A DNA stretch of 52,077 nucleotides. Origin: Sphaerimonospora thailandensis. GTDB lineage: Bacteria; Actinomycetota; Actinomycetes; Streptosporangiales; Streptosporangiaceae. This document shows, piece by piece, positions 7,042 to 16,911 of the stretch. The translations under genes and the position numbers were made by a program. The number at the start of each line of letters is the position of its first letter. The first letter of the stretch is position 1. The DNA is taken from positions 1 to 52,077 of the forward strand of contig NZ_BOOG01000051.1 in the NCBI RefSeq assembly GCF_016863115.1, read 5' to 3'. The notes under the pieces were generated by a model. It saw only the letters and a list, made by a program, of their open reading frames with translations, searched no databases and was not told the origin of the DNA.

Positions 7042-8664
7042 TCAGCGGCTAACGGTGTTAGGCAGCAGGCGATCGTTGGGCAATCGGGCGACCTGATCGC
7101 GTAGGACCTGCTTGGCGACCTTACCTCCGCTCGACATCGGCAGGTCATCCATCACCAGCATCCGCTCGGGAAGCCACTCCACGCTGACTTCGCGCTCACG
7201 TAGGTGCGTGAGCAGCTCGTCGAAGGACAACTGCGCGCCGTCGTGGAGCACCACGCAGATACATACGCGCTCGCCGAAGGTCTCGTCCGGTACGGCGACC
7301 GCCGCACAGCGAGCTACCGCTGGGTGGGTGGCGACCTCTGCCTCGACGGCTGGTGCGGAGATGTTCTTGCCGCCGCGGATGATGACGTCCGAGGTGCGCC
7401 CCACGACGGTCAGGTAGCCCTCGTTATCGACGGTGACCAGATCTCCCATGAGCATCCAGCCGTCCGGCGTGTACAGCTCGGAGTTGGCCTCGGGATCGTC
7501 CAGGTACCCTAGGGATCGGATGTCGCCATTGTTCGCCGGCTGAGCGGTCGTTCCGGTGAGGGGGACCTCGTTCCGGTGTGCGTCGAACATGCGCACTCGG
7601 ACCTCCAGGATCACCTTTCCGGCTGTAGTCAGCCGCTTCTCTTGCGGGTCGTCAATCGTGGTGTAGCTGAGCGCGCCAGATTCGTTGGAGCCGTAGAACT
7701 GGACGACCGTGCAGCCGGTCTGTTCCTCGAAGAGTTTGGCCTTGTAGGGTGGAATGGCCTCACCGCCGGTGAACATGGCGCGGAGCCGGCTGAGATCGGT
7801 CGAGGCGAAGCGCGGGTGCCCGAGCAGCATGATGAACTGCGTGGAGACCGCCATCAGAACGGTGACCCGGTGCTGTTCCAGCATGGTCAGCGTCTGCTCG
7901 ACGTCGAAGCGCGGCAGCACCAGGCAGGGTGTCCCGAGGAACGACGGTGTGTAGTGTGCGCTCCACAGCCCGAAGCCGTAGGGCGCTGGCACGACGCTCA
8001 TGCAGACGTCGTCCGGCGTCAACCGCGCGGAGTCGACGGAATACTCGTGGAACTTGTGCCAACGCAGTTCGTCGTGTGCCACGCACTTGGGCAGGCCGGT
8101 CGTGCCGGAGGTCGAGTTGACGAGGACCAACTCGCCCGGACGGCACGGCCGAGGTGGGAAGAGTTCGTTGGTGCTGCGCACCAGATCCTCTGGTCCTGCA
8201 TCGGTGAGCGTGCCGTTCAGCGGCGACAGCGCGTCGTCGATCAGCACGTGCTCGGCCAGGTCCGGCAGAGTGTTGCGTAACCGTGCGAAGACGTCGTGTG
8301 CATCCACTCCGCGCAGTTCACGCGGCGTGATCAGCGCCCGCGCCCGGCTTCGCCTCAACACGTGCTCAAGCTCTCGCTCGCCCGAGCGGGCCCCTAGGCC
8401 GACGGCGACCAGCCTGGCGCGGTTGCAGGCGGCCAGCGCGACGTGCACGGCCGCGCCGTCGTGCATCCAGACACCGACGCGATCGCCGGGCCCGAGCCCC
8501 CGCTCCAGCAGTTCCTTGCCGAGCAGGCTGATGAACCCGTCGTACGCGCGCCAGGTCAGGCTGCCGCCTGGTTCGATGTAGGCCGGTGACAGGGGCGCAG
8601 CTACGGCGTTCTCCCGGATAGCATCGTCGATGCTGCGCGTTGCGGGTGGTACCTGCTCGCGCAC
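7042..8664 (-). CDS. Adenylate-forming acid-CoA ligase (AMP-binding)
   Basis: This encodes 540 residues, starting at GTG 8664, which is preceded by a perfect AGGAGG four bases away. Motifs in order are the P-loop LVNSTSGTTGLPKCVAHDE, YGSNESGALSYT, the MGDLVTVD hinge region, GRTSDVIIRGGKNIS, and the catalytic lysine near the C-terminus in SGGKVAKQVL. The class activates a carboxylate with ATP to an acyl-adenylate and then usually to a CoA thioester. Its sequence is unlike the three FadD17-type ligase copies at 31-41 kb and closer in style to cyclohexanecarboxylate, benzoate or 2,3-dihydroxybenzoate ligases. It lies between the binding protein and a dihydroxyphthalate-decarboxylase-like gene, so a cyclic or aromatic acid is the likely substrate. 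Confidence 0.82.
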   Translation of the reverse strand: MREQVPPATRSIDDAIRENAVAAPLSPAYIEPGGSLTWRAYDGFISLLGKELLERGLGPGDRVGVWMHDGAAVHVALAACNRARLVAVGLGARSGERELEHVLRRSRARALITPRELRGVDAHDVFARLRNTLPDLAEHVLIDDALSPLNGTLTDAGPEDLVRSTNELFPPRPCRPGELVLVNSTSGTTGLPKCVAHDELRWHKFHEYSVDSARLTPDDVCMSVVPAPYGFGLWSAHYTPSFLGTPCLVLPRFDVEQTLTMLEQHRVTVLMAVSTQFIMLLGHPRFASTDLSRLRAMFTGGEAIPPYKAKLFEEQTGCTVVQFYGSNESGALSYTTIDDPQEKRLTTAGKVILEVRVRMFDAHRNEVPLTGTTAQPANNGDIRSLGYLDDPEANSELYTPDGWMLMGDLVTVDNEGYLTVVGRTSDVIIRGGKNISAPAVEAEVATHPAVARCAAVAVPDETFGERVCICVVLHDGAQLSFDELLTHLREREVSVEWLPERMLVMDDLPMSSGGKVAKQVLRDQVARLPNDRLLPNTVSR

Positions 8665-8692
8665 ATGTCCTCCTGGTGGCAGTGGGATGGGT

Positions 8693-9703
8693 TCAGATAA
8701 GGATGTTCGCGTGGGTCTCCGGGGCGAACAGGTCCTCCGGCTGCAACACGTGCGGTGAGAGACCCTGCTCGTAGGAGTAGCGCAAGAACGTCTCCAGTAC
8801 ATGCCGGTTGGGTTCCAGGCCGTACGCCCAGAAGTCCGGTCCCATGAGTTGGCGCACCTCCTCGGCCTGCTGCACCCCCCACGGCAGCATGTGCTTCAGT
8901 GCAGTGACCTCATTCAGTTCGGCGTATGCGAGATCGCGTGCCTGGCAGAACGCGTTGAACAGTTCCCGTGCGACCCACGGATGCGCTTCGTACACCTCTC
9001 GCTTGATCACTACCGTGTGCATGATCGGGAAGATCCGGGTCTTCTCGAAGAACTTCTGTTCCTCGCGCATCGGATCCTTGATCAACCGCCGGATCGAGTC
9101 CGCACCGGTCGCGTCGTAGGGACGGAAGGCGCGCGGGGCGCGTGCGCTGTAGAGCGCATCCAACTCGCCGGCGAGCAGCATCTGCTCCAATGTCCGGTCT
9201 TCTGGTGCGGGGCGGACGTCGAGGTGATCAGGCAACTGCAGTCGAACCTTCTCCGTTCGCCCCGCGTCGTGCAGTCCGCCAGTGCGGTAGGAGATGGACT
9301 CGACGGGCACACCGTAGTGCTCGGCGAGGATGCCGCGGATCCAGACGGATGCCGTCATCTGGTACTCGGGGATGCCGACAGTCGCGCCGACGAGTTCATT
9401 GGGTTGGGTCAGCGGCGAATCGCCGCGAACGTAGATCGCCCCGTGCCGGAACGCACGAGAGGGAAACACCGGGATCGCCACGAAGGGCTTCGGGTCGCTG
9501 AAGACGGACATCACGTAGGAGGAGAGTGACATCTCCGAAATGTCGAACTCGCGCCATCGCAGCATCCGGAAGAACGTCTCCTCCACTGGGTGGATCAGCG
9601 CCTGTAGTGTGACTCCCGGGACGCTGACCTGGCCGTCGAGCAAACGGCGGGTGCGGTCGTAGTCCCAGCAGGCCAGGCTCAGCACCAGCGGCGTGGCCGT
9701 CAT
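8693..9703 (-). CDS. 4,5-dihydroxyphthalate decarboxylase family (Pht5-like) protein
   Basis: This encodes 336 residues with the hallmarks of the Pht5 family: LACWDYDRTRRLLDGQV at the N-terminus, EETFFRMLRWREFDISEMSL, YVMSVFSDPKPFVAIPVFPS, AFRHGAIYVR, VGIPEYQMTASVWIRGIL, and a C-terminal DLF box. The fold is that of a periplasmic-binding protein, but there is no signal peptide, so it is cytosolic. Family members remove a carboxyl group from dihydroxyphthalate, and many homologues are of unknown activity. It overlaps the upstream SDR by the ATGA pattern and sits 28 bp before the ligase. Decarboxylation of an aromatic or cyclic diacid intermediate fits; sensing or binding is the alternative. 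Confidence 0.78.
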   Translation of the reverse strand: MTATPLVLSLACWDYDRTRRLLDGQVSVPGVTLQALIHPVEETFFRMLRWREFDISEMSLSSYVMSVFSDPKPFVAIPVFPSRAFRHGAIYVRGDSPLTQPNELVGATVGIPEYQMTASVWIRGILAEHYGVPVESISYRTGGLHDAGRTEKVRLQLPDHLDVRPAPEDRTLEQMLLAGELDALYSARAPRAFRPYDATGADSIRRLIKDPMREEQKFFEKTRIFPIMHTVVIKREVYEAHPWVARELFNAFCQARDLAYAELNEVTALKHMLPWGVQQAEEVRQLMGPDFWAYGLEPNRHVLETFLRYSYEQGLSPHVLQPEDLFAPETHANILI

Positions 9704-10464
9704 CTGAACACGCTCCCGCCGTCTACCGTGAGCGTCTGCCCCGTGATGAAGTCGCTGTCGGCGGAAACCAGGAAGGACACCGCACCGACAACGTCATCGC
9801 TCACCTGGCGCCGATGGATGGCCTGCCGGGCGATGATCTGCTGCACCTGGTCGGGCGTGACGGTCGAGCGTGGCACCTCCGTCTCGGTCGACCCGGGTGC
9901 CACTGCGTTGACAGTGATGCCGTCATTGCCCACTTCGGACGCCAGTGCCCCGGTCAACCCGATGAGCGCTGCCTTCGAGGAGACGTAGTGTAGGTAGTTG
10001 GGCCGCCCCTGGAAGACCGCCGCGGACGCGACGTTTACGATCTTGCCGCGGCCCAGCTTCCGCATTGCGGGGACCGCGGCCCGGCAGCAGAGGAAGGCAC
10101 CGCGCACGTTGACCGCCATCACCATGTCCCACTCCGCGACCGGGATCTCCCCGAACGGCTTCATCGACAGCGAGGAGAACACCGCGGCGTTGTTGACCAG
10201 CACATCCCATCGTCCGGCGTCGCGCTGGACCTGCTCGGCCAGCGCACCGACGCTGTCCTCGTCGGAGACGTCCACCGGTGCCGCCACGGCGGCACCGGTG
10301 CCGTGCAACCGACACAGCTCATCGGCGACTGCTGCCGCGGCATCGGCTTGCACGTCGGCGACCACGATGCGGAAGCCATCGGCTGCCAGTCGCTGCGCGA
10401 AGGCGCGACCCAGGCCCTGCCCGCTGCCGGTCACGACCGCGACAGCGCGTTGTGCCTCAGCCAT
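9700..10464 (-). CDS. SDR-family oxidoreductase
   Basis: This is a 254-residue classical SDR: TGSGQGLG near 12-19, Asp at the end of beta-2 (VVADVQA) suggesting NAD, VNNAA near 90, the Ser of NVASAAV, YVSSK near 160, and a C-terminal GQTLTVDGG. It overlaps the FAD gene upstream by 8 bp and the decarboxylase-like gene downstream by 4 bp, placing it firmly inside the operon. It resembles beta-ketoacyl or cyclohexanol dehydrogenases. It is not the close relative of the SDR at 4462. Confidence 0.84.
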   Translation of the reverse strand: MAEAQRAVAVVTGSGQGLGRAFAQRLAADGFRIVVADVQADAAAAVADELCRLHGTGAAVAAPVDVSDEDSVGALAEQVQRDAGRWDVLVNNAAVFSSLSMKPFGEIPVAEWDMVMAVNVRGAFLCCRAAVPAMRKLGRGKIVNVASAAVFQGRPNYLHYVSSKAALIGLTGALASEVGNDGITVNAVAPGSTETEVPRSTVTPDQVQQIIARQAIHRRQVSDDVVGAVSFLVSADSDFITGQTLTVDGGSVFR

Positions 10465-12070
10465 CGGTCAAGCCTGCCAACTCGGTCTCGGCATTGAGGG
10501 GGGTCCACCACGGCTGCAGCCCCAGATCGTTGGCGATGATGCCGGCGGTGATGTAGCCGGCGCCGCCGGTGATCGCGCCGTTCGGGTGCGCGCCCGAACC
10601 GGCGTAGTAGACGTTGGGAACCGGCGTCCGGTAGCCGAAGTGGTTGTGCAGTACCTGGTCGCTGGTCAAGGCGCCCATGAAGATGTCGCCGTTGCGCATG
10701 TTGGGCAGGTGCACGCTGTAATCGGCAGCGGTGTAGGTGTACGAGGCGATCACATTGTCGGGCGTCATATTCGGCGCGTACTCACGCCACTTCGCCATGA
10801 TCGCATCGGTCATCTCCGTCTCCGCGGCCTTGAGGTTGGCGGGGTCACCGTCCGGCGCGAAGGGTGCGATGTGCCAGGCATAGGCGGTGTGCCGTCCGTC
10901 CGGCGCCTGTTTCGGGTCCAGCACGGACAGCGCGCCGGCACCGAACTGCACCTCTCGTGGAATACGACCATCGATGACGTCCTGGTGGGCGGCGTTCAGG
11001 CTGGCCAGCGTCTCGGACCCGATGTTGTACTTCAGGGCCTGATTGACGTTCGGATCGAACTCCGCGGACCGGTACTGCGGCGCCTCCTTCAGTGCGAGAT
11101 GCACCCCCACCAGCGTCCAAGCCGTGTCCTTGAAGTCGTTGACCTTCTGGACGAACGGTGCGGGCTGATGTTGGCTGCCGAGCAGATTCTGGAAGGTCTG
11201 ATGCACGTCCAGGGCGCTCGCCACGAAACCGCGCACCGCGACGGCGGGGCGGTTGCGGAACTCCACGGTGGTGGCGCGCCCGTTCTCGACCACAATGTGG
11301 TCGACCTCGGTCTGGTTCACGTAGTGCCCGCCGTGCTCGAGGAAGGTCTCCATGAGCCCGCGGGCTAGGTTGAAGCTGCCTCCCTCGCACAGCTCGTAGC
11401 CCGTGGCCAGATCAAAAGCGCGAATGAGTGACCCGAGGGGGCTCGGTGCGCCGAGGGCCTCGTGCAGCACGGTGCCGAACAGTGACAGCTTGAACAGGAA
11501 CAGCACCTTGACGCGCTCATCCTCGAACAGTTCCTCAACCACGTCACCAGGCTGACGCCCGGTGAGGGCGAGGAACTCCGAACCCAGCGTCGTCTTGCTG
11601 AGCAGCTCAGCCCGTGCGGCCTCGCTCAACGGCTCACTGAAGCGTTCCTTCAAGAAGATTCGACGCGTCATCTCCTCCGCCTTGACGTTCCATTCCTTGA
11701 ACGTGGCGGCGTCCTTCTGGGAGAAGCGGGCGATGTTGTGCACCGTCTCGTCTAGATCACGCGAGAAGACCAGTGCGGTGCCGTCAGTGTGCGGCTGCGC
11801 GAACTCGTAGCGCGGCGTAATGTAACGCGTCTTCGCCTGCAGGTTCAGGTCACGGAACCACGGCGTGGAGCTGATGCTGAAATGGTTGATGGAGTGTAGA
11901 TTGTGGTAAAAACCAGGTGCTGTGACCTCTTCCGTGGAGAGGCCACCGCCGTAATTCAGCCGCCTCTCAACGAGGAGGATCTTCAATCCCTGACGGGCCA
12001 GATAGCTGCTCAGGACCAGACCATGCTGTCCCGCGCCGATCACGACACCGTCGTATACCTGCTTGCTCAC
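10457..12070 (-). CDS. Phytoene-desaturase-like NAD(P)/FAD-dependent oxidoreductase
   Basis: This encodes 537 residues from GTG 12070. The N-terminal Rossmann fingerprint is VIGAGQHGLVLSSYLARQG followed by VERRLNYGGGLSTEE, typical of the phytoene dehydrogenase / carotenoid isomerase group of amine-oxidase-like flavoproteins. The C-terminus repeats a dinucleotide-contacting block (YAGSGAHPNGAITGGAG). Such enzymes desaturate or isomerise hydrophobic alicyclic or polyene substrates. No other carotenoid genes are nearby, so a role in dehydrogenating a ring or terpenoid intermediate is more likely than pigment synthesis. It is coupled to the SDR downstream and 21 bp from the aldehyde dehydrogenase upstream. 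Confidence 0.8.
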   Translation of the reverse strand: MSKQVYDGVVIGAGQHGLVLSSYLARQGLKILLVERRLNYGGGLSTEEVTAPGFYHNLHSINHFSISSTPWFRDLNLQAKTRYITPRYEFAQPHTDGTALVFSRDLDETVHNIARFSQKDAATFKEWNVKAEEMTRRIFLKERFSEPLSEAARAELLSKTTLGSEFLALTGRQPGDVVEELFEDERVKVLFLFKLSLFGTVLHEALGAPSPLGSLIRAFDLATGYELCEGGSFNLARGLMETFLEHGGHYVNQTEVDHIVVENGRATTVEFRNRPAVAVRGFVASALDVHQTFQNLLGSQHQPAPFVQKVNDFKDTAWTLVGVHLALKEAPQYRSAEFDPNVNQALKYNIGSETLASLNAAHQDVIDGRIPREVQFGAGALSVLDPKQAPDGRHTAYAWHIAPFAPDGDPANLKAAETEMTDAIMAKWREYAPNMTPDNVIASYTYTAADYSVHLPNMRNGDIFMGALTSDQVLHNHFGYRTPVPNVYYAGSGAHPNGAITGGAGYITAGIIANDLGLQPWWTPLNAETELAGLTDG

Positions 12071-12091
12071 TTCCCTATCGACCCTTTCGTT

Positions 12092-13546
12092 TCAGCTGCC
12101 AACCCGGACAGTCACCGACTTGGTTTCGGTGAACGAGTGCAGCTCGTCGACGCTCTCTTCTCGCCCCAGACCGGAGTTCTTCACTCCGCCGAATGGCAGG
12201 CCCGCAAAATGCTGAGACGCGGTGTTGACCCAGACGTAGCCGGCCTCCACCTGTCGTGCCATGTGGTGTGCGCGGCCCAGATCCTGCGTCCAGATGCTCG
12301 CGGTGAGTCCGAATTCGGTGCCGTTGGCGGCATGAAGCGCTTTCTCCTCGTCGGAGAAGCGGGAGATGGCGAGCACCGGGCCGAAGATCTCCTCCGAGGC
12401 GAGCACCGAATCGGCGGGGACGTCGAGGAATGCGGTGGGTGCAACGAAGGCACCTCTACCGTCCACCTCCTGCCCGCCGTCGATGCGCACCAGCCCAGCA
12501 GCGTCACCCCGCTCGATGTAGGAGAGCACATGCGCGCGATGCTGCTGGCTGACAAGGCAGCCCATCTCGGTGCTCTCGTCCAGCGGATCTCCCATGCGCA
12601 ACGCGCGTATGCCTTCGGCCACTCGCTCGATGATCTCGTCGGCGACCGAGTCGTGGACTAGCAGCCGTGAGGTCGAACCGCAGGACTGGCCTGCGGTCCA
12701 GGCGAAGTTCATTCCGGCCACGGCACCCGCGCCAGCCGCGTTCACGTCCGCGTCCGACAGAATGATCATGGGGTTTTTTCCGCCGAGTTCGAGCGAGACC
12801 GATTTGATTCCCGTTGCCGCAGCCGATCGCAGGACAGCCTGGCCGGTGGCCACGCTACCGGTGAAGGCGATGCGACGGACGCCCGGGTGCGCGACCAGGT
12901 CGGCACCGACCTCGCGCCCGTGCCCGGTCAGGATGCTCAGCAGTCCCGTAGGTATAACACCTGCCACCAGTTCACCGAGTCGCAAGGCCGACAGGGGCGC
13001 CTGGTCGGACGCCTTGAGAATCACTGCGTTGCCCGCCATCAGCGGCGCTGCGATCTTCGTTGCAGCGAACATGATCGGGTGGTTGTACGGCACGATGCGG
13101 GCTACTACGCCGAACGGCTCACGCACCGTGTAGTGCAGATGTTGAGAATCGGAGACCGGGCTGATACCGGAAAGGTGATCTGCCCAGTTGGCGAAATGCT
13201 GGAGAGTGGACGCGGCCTCCATCACATCGCGATACATGGCCGTGATCGGATTACCGCAATCCAGTGCATCCAGCCTGCTCAGCTCGTGTGCGTTGTCGAT
13301 GACAATCGTGGCTACCTGGCGGAGTACGTCAGCGCGCTCTCGCGGGGCGACCCGGCGCCATTGACGCTGCGCCTTCTGGGCAGCTTGCACGGCGATCTGG
13401 ACGTCTCGTCCGTCCGCTGCGGGTACCTTCGCCAGTGGTTTACCTGTGGACGGTGAAGTCGTGAGATAGGTATTTCCGCCGACAGCTCCGGTGAGCTGCC
13501 CACCGAGCAGCATCCGCCAGTCCCTGCCAAGGTTCACGCCAGCCAC
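12092..13546 (-). CDS. NAD(P)-dependent aldehyde dehydrogenase
   Basis: This encodes 484 residues, normal for the family. Catalytic residues are visible: N155 (VPYNHP), E253 (LELGGKNP) and C289 (GQSCGSTSR), with FTGSVATG for cofactor binding and the C-terminal PFGGVKNSGLGREESVDEL. The start is GTG 13546 after GGAAGAGGAA. It oxidises an aldehyde to the acid and is the first gene of the downstream half of the minus-strand block, with a 418-bp gap separating it from the ABC ATPase gene. It is one of two intact aldehyde dehydrogenases in the window (see 29192), either of which could take an aldehyde released by the Ltp2-type aldolase. Confidence 0.88.
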   Translation of the reverse strand: MAGVNLGRDWRMLLGGQLTGAVGGNTYLTTSPSTGKPLAKVPAADGRDVQIAVQAAQKAQRQWRRVAPRERADVLRQVATIVIDNAHELSRLDALDCGNPITAMYRDVMEAASTLQHFANWADHLSGISPVSDSQHLHYTVREPFGVVARIVPYNHPIMFAATKIAAPLMAGNAVILKASDQAPLSALRLGELVAGVIPTGLLSILTGHGREVGADLVAHPGVRRIAFTGSVATGQAVLRSAAATGIKSVSLELGGKNPMIILSDADVNAAGAGAVAGMNFAWTAGQSCGSTSRLLVHDSVADEIIERVAEGIRALRMGDPLDESTEMGCLVSQQHRAHVLSYIERGDAAGLVRIDGGQEVDGRGAFVAPTAFLDVPADSVLASEEIFGPVLAISRFSDEEKALHAANGTEFGLTASIWTQDLGRAHHMARQVEAGYVWVNTASQHFAGLPFGGVKNSGLGREESVDELHSFTETKSVTVRVGS

Positions 13547-13964
13547 AGTTCCTCTTCCACTGCCGTCAGGTTGGGTTCGCCCGAAGCCTAAGAGAGTGGC
13601 AAGCGGCGAACCGATACAACAGCGGCAGATTCTGCAAGTCGGAAGTTGGGATTCGGATGGGGCCAGATCCAGTGGCAGTCACGGCCTGGTGGTGAACAGC
13701 CGGCGGAGCGAGTGGGGCGCGCTGATGCCCTATTTGGCGGCGGTGGACAGGCAGGACTGGACGATCGCAGTCGCCGGAGGTACGCAGCTTTACCTTGATG
13801 AGGCGGATCGATCGCATTCCCCCAGCCTTTCGCCAACCCGGGCGAACGCGGCGTAGATCACTGGAGAGCCTCGTGCCGGAAACTGGCCCGCGGGGTTCGG
13901 AGGGGAGCCACGCGCAACAGGATCTGTCCAACAGGCACCTCGACGCGTGGCTTACCCGGTTCAA
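13547..13964. other. Intergenic stretch, no recognisable gene
   Basis: No conserved coding sequence was recognised on either strand; open frames here lack start signals and family motifs. It is the largest gap inside the minus-strand block, so a promoter for the aldehyde dehydrogenase to isochorismatase genes is expected here, but I could not pick out a convincing -35/-10 pair. Confidence 0.4.
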
Positions 13965-16025
13965 TCAGCTGAACCCTTCGGCAGTGAGAATCACGGCTGC
14001 CTCGGGGGAGGGCGTGTTGAGATGGCATGCCGACCATCCGCCGCCCGGCATCGGCATGGGTTGCGGTGTCTCGGCCGCGCAGATGTCCACCGCGAACTGG
14101 CACCGGGTCCGGAACCGGCACCCCGACGGCGGATCGATCGGGCTGGGAATCTCGCCGATCGCTCTGTGGCCGGAGTCCTCGTTGTGTTCGCCTGGCCGCA
14201 GGACGGAGGCGAGCAGGGCCCGGGTGTAGGGGTGCGCGGGCGCCAGATATACACGGTCTGCCGGGCCGTACTCGACCACTCTGCCCAGGTACATCACCGC
14301 GATGTCGTCGCTGACGTGGTGCACGGTCGCGAGGTCGTGGGCGATGAAGACGAAAGCGATACCTTCGCGCTCCTTGAGTCCCTGGATCAGATTGATGATC
14401 TGCGCGCGCGTGGAGACGTCGAGTGCGCTGACCGCCTCGTCACAGACGATCAGGGTCGGGTTCAGCGCCAGCGCCCGCGCAATCGCCACGCGTTGCCGCT
14501 GTCCACCGGAGAGCGCCGCAGGGCGCCGGTCTGCCACGGACGGGTCGAGCCCTACCCTGTCGAGCAGCTCGAACACCCGATCACGGCGCTTGGCCGCGGA
14601 CATTGAGAAGTGGACGAGCATCGGCTCGGCGATGCTCTGACCCACGTTCATGAGCGGATCGAGCGTGCCGTACGGGTCCTGGAAGACCATCTGCATGTGC
14701 TTGCGTTGTTTGCGCAGGAGGTTGCGCTTCAACCGAGCCAGATCCTCACCCATGACGACCACTCGGCCGCCGGAGGGATCGATCAGCCGCAGCAACAGCC
14801 GCGCCACCGTCGACTTGCCCGATCCGCTCTCGCCGACCAAGCCTAGGATTCGACCCGGCCTGAGGCTGAGATTCACGTCGTCGACAGCGTGCACGACCTG
14901 GCGGCGCCCGCGAGACGAGCGGACGGCGAAGTGCTTGACGAGCTGGTGGACGTCCAGCGCGGCATCGCCGACCGACTCGCTGCTCGCCGCTGCCAGGTCT
15001 GGCTCCGCCGTTGAGGCGGCGTCCGGCTCGCGCAGCCCGGGCAGCTCCAGTTCCGCGACGCGTCGGCAACGGGTGCCCCGGTCTTCGCGGATGGGAGTCC
15101 ACGCCGGCGCCTCCGCCACACAGGCGGGCTCGGCATGTGCACAGCGGTTGGCGAAGCGGCAGGCCGAGGTCGGGAAGTCCCGCGGTCGCGGCACCTGCCC
15201 CGGGATCGCCGTCAGCGAGGTGCCCTTGGCCACGTTCACCGCGCTCGAGGAAATCAGAGCGGAGGTGTACGGGTGAGCCGGCTGTGCGAACAACTCGTTC
15301 GTGGCCCCGGATTCGACGATTTGTCCGGCGTACATGACCGCGACCCGGTCACACATGCGGGTGATGACCCCGAGGTCGTGGGAGACCAGGATCAGCGCCA
15401 TACCGAGCTCGTCCCGGAGAGAGGCCAGCAGATCCAGGATCTGCAACTGGATGGTTACGTCGAGAGCGGTGGTCGGCTCGTCGGCCACCAGCAGGTCTGG
15501 CTCGCACGCGATCGCCATCGCGATCAACGCCCGCTGAGCCATGCCACCGGACATCTCATGTGGGTAGTTCTTGACCCGCAAGTGTGGCGCCGGGATCCGC
15601 ACGACGTCGAGCAGCTCGACAGCGCGCTGCCAGGCACGCTTGCGAGACAGTCCCTTGTGTACCCGCAGGCCCTCGGCGATCTGGTGTCCCACTGTCAACG
15701 CCGGGTTCAGGCTGCTCAGCGGGTTCTGGAACACCACTCCGATGCGCCGCCCACGGATATGGTTGAGTCGGCGGTTGTCGAGGTGTGTGAGTTCGGTGTC
15801 GTCGAAGACGACTCGTCCGGCCGTGACCTCCAGTGCAGAGGGCAGGATACCCAGCGCGGCCTGGCAGCTGATGCTCTTGCCGGAGCCGCTCTCACCGACG
15901 ATGCCCAACGTCTCGCCTCGGCCGACCGAGAGGTTGATGTCTTCCACGAGGTGCAGCGCGGAGGCGCCGCGCGTGCTGATCCGCAGCCCGGAAATTTCGA
16001 GCAGCGGCATGGGTGAGGTGTTCAT
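13965..16025 (-). CDS. Fused double ATP-binding ABC protein (DppD-DppF type)
   Basis: This encodes 686 residues from the ATG at 16025, which follows the permease stop by one base. Two complete ATPase halves are visible. The first has Walker [13 protein letters not shown], signature [12 protein letters not shown] and Walker [14 protein letters not shown]. The second has [29 protein letters not shown] and [13 protein letters not shown]. Each half ends in the Cys-rich oligopeptide-transporter extension ([14 protein letters not shown] and [14 protein letters not shown]). In most operons these are two genes; the fusion is a common actinobacterial variant. It would power import through the two permeases encoded just upstream, with the lipoprotein encoded at 5248 as the likely receptor. 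Confidence 0.9.
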   Translation of the reverse strand: MNTSPMPLLEISGLRISTRGASALHLVEDINLSVGRGETLGIVGESGSGKSISCQAALGILPSALEVTAGRVVFDDTELTHLDNRRLNHIRGRRIGVVFQNPLSSLNPALTVGHQIAEGLRVHKGLSRKRAWQRAVELLDVVRIPAPHLRVKNYPHEMSGGMAQRALIAMAIACEPDLLVADEPTTALDVTIQLQILDLLASLRDELGMALILVSHDLGVITRMCDRVAVMYAGQIVESGATNELFAQPAHPYTSALISSSAVNVAKGTSLTAIPGQVPRPRDFPTSACRFANRCAHAEPACVAEAPAWTPIREDRGTRCRRVAELELPGLREPDAASTAEPDLAAASSESVGDAALDVHQLVKHFAVRSSRGRRQVVHAVDDVNLSLRPGRILGLVGESGSGKSTVARLLLRLIDPSGGRVVVMGEDLARLKRNLLRKQRKHMQMVFQDPYGTLDPLMNVGQSIAEPMLVHFSMSAAKRRDRVFELLDRVGLDPSVADRRPAALSGGQRQRVAIARALALNPTLIVCDEAVSALDVSTRAQIINLIQGLKEREGIAFVFIAHDLATVHHVSDDIAVMYLGRVVEYGPADRVYLAPAHPYTRALLASVLRPGEHNEDSGHRAIGEIPSPIDPPSGCRFRTRCQFAVDICAAETPQPMPMPGGGWSACHLNTPSPEAAVILTAEGFS

Positions 16026-16026
16026 G

Positions 16027-16911
16027 TCACGTCTCACTACGGGTGTCGAGGGCGAAGGAACGGTTCAGGCCATCACCGATCACCTGGAACGCCAGCACCG
16101 TCAAGGTCATTAGCGCCCCGGGGATGAAGATCAGCCACGGCGCCTCGTTGATCGTTGAGAAGGATCGTTGCAGCATGTTTCCCCAGCTCGCCTCCGGGGG
16201 CTGGATGCTCATTCCCAGGTAGCTCATGGCACCCTCGGCGACGATCGCGACGCCCAGGGTGATGAAGATTTGCACGATGAGCGGTGCCGCGGTGTTGGGC
16301 AACAGGTGGCGCAGCACGGATCGACGGTGTGTCAAACCGATAGAGCGGGAGGCCTCCATGTACGGCTCCTGGTTCACGGCCGCAGCCTGGATCCGGGTGA
16401 TCCGCGCGAAGACCGGGACGAAGATGATGCTGAGCGCGAAGGAGGCGTTTACCAGCCCCGGGCCTAGCGCGCCGACAAGGGCCAGCGCAAGCAGCAGGCC
16501 GGGAATCGCGAGCAGGCTGTCGATTACGATCATGAGCAGGCGGTCGATCCAGCCCCCGAAGTATCCGGCAAGCAGACCGATGATCACACCGACGAAAACC
16601 GCGAGCCCCACCGCTTGCAGGCAGGCGAGCAGCGAAGCGCGGGTCGCGTACAGCATTCTGCTGAGGATGTCCCGGCCGAGGTCATCGGTACCCAGCAGGT
16701 GCGCCGGGGACGGCGTCTGCAGGATGGCGAAGTAGTCGGTGTCGTGCGGTCTGTAGGGGCTCAGCACCGGGGCGAGTAGCGCTGCCAGGCCGAGCATGGC
16801 GATGAACAGCACAGCAGCCATCGTCATTGGTTGACGCCGCAGCTTACCGAGGACGGTCTGCCCGCGGGGCACCTGCGGACTGCGCGGCGGGGAGATCGTG
16901 GCAGCAGTCAT
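16027..16911 (-). CDS. ABC transporter permease, DppC type
   Basis: This encodes 294 residues. The ATG at 16911 overlaps the preceding permease stop (ATGA), so it is preferred over longer starts. A hydrophobic segment near the N-terminus (AAVLFIAMLGLAALLAPVL) is followed by LLGTDDLGRDILSRMLYATRASL, characteristic of DppC/OppC, then about five more membrane spans and the EAA-type loop EASRSIGLTHRRSVLRHLLP that docks on the ATPase. It belongs to a three-gene importer module with the genes at 16908 and 13965. Confidence 0.9.
   Translation of the reverse strand: MTAATISPPRSPQVPRGQTVLGKLRRQPMTMAAVLFIAMLGLAALLAPVLSPYRPHDTDYFAILQTPSPAHLLGTDDLGRDILSRMLYATRASLLACLQAVGLAVFVGVIIGLLAGYFGGWIDRLLMIVIDSLLAIPGLLLALALVGALGPGLVNASFALSIIFVPVFARITRIQAAAVNQEPYMEASRSIGLTHRRSVLRHLLPNTAAPLIVQIFITLGVAIVAEGAMSYLGMSIQPPEASWGNMLQRSFSTINEAPWLIFIPGALMTLTVLAFQVIGDGLNRSFALDTRSET

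Noticed and set aside
10457-12070. A carotenoid biosynthesis gene
   Set aside because: The fold is that of phytoene desaturases, but no phytoene synthase, cyclase or GGPP synthase is near, and the neighbours are catabolic.
13566-13964. A 132-residue minus-strand gene between the ABC ATPase and aldehyde dehydrogenase
   Set aside because: Composition is Arg/Pro/Ser-rich as in chance frames of GC-rich DNA, with no ribosome-binding site and no motif.
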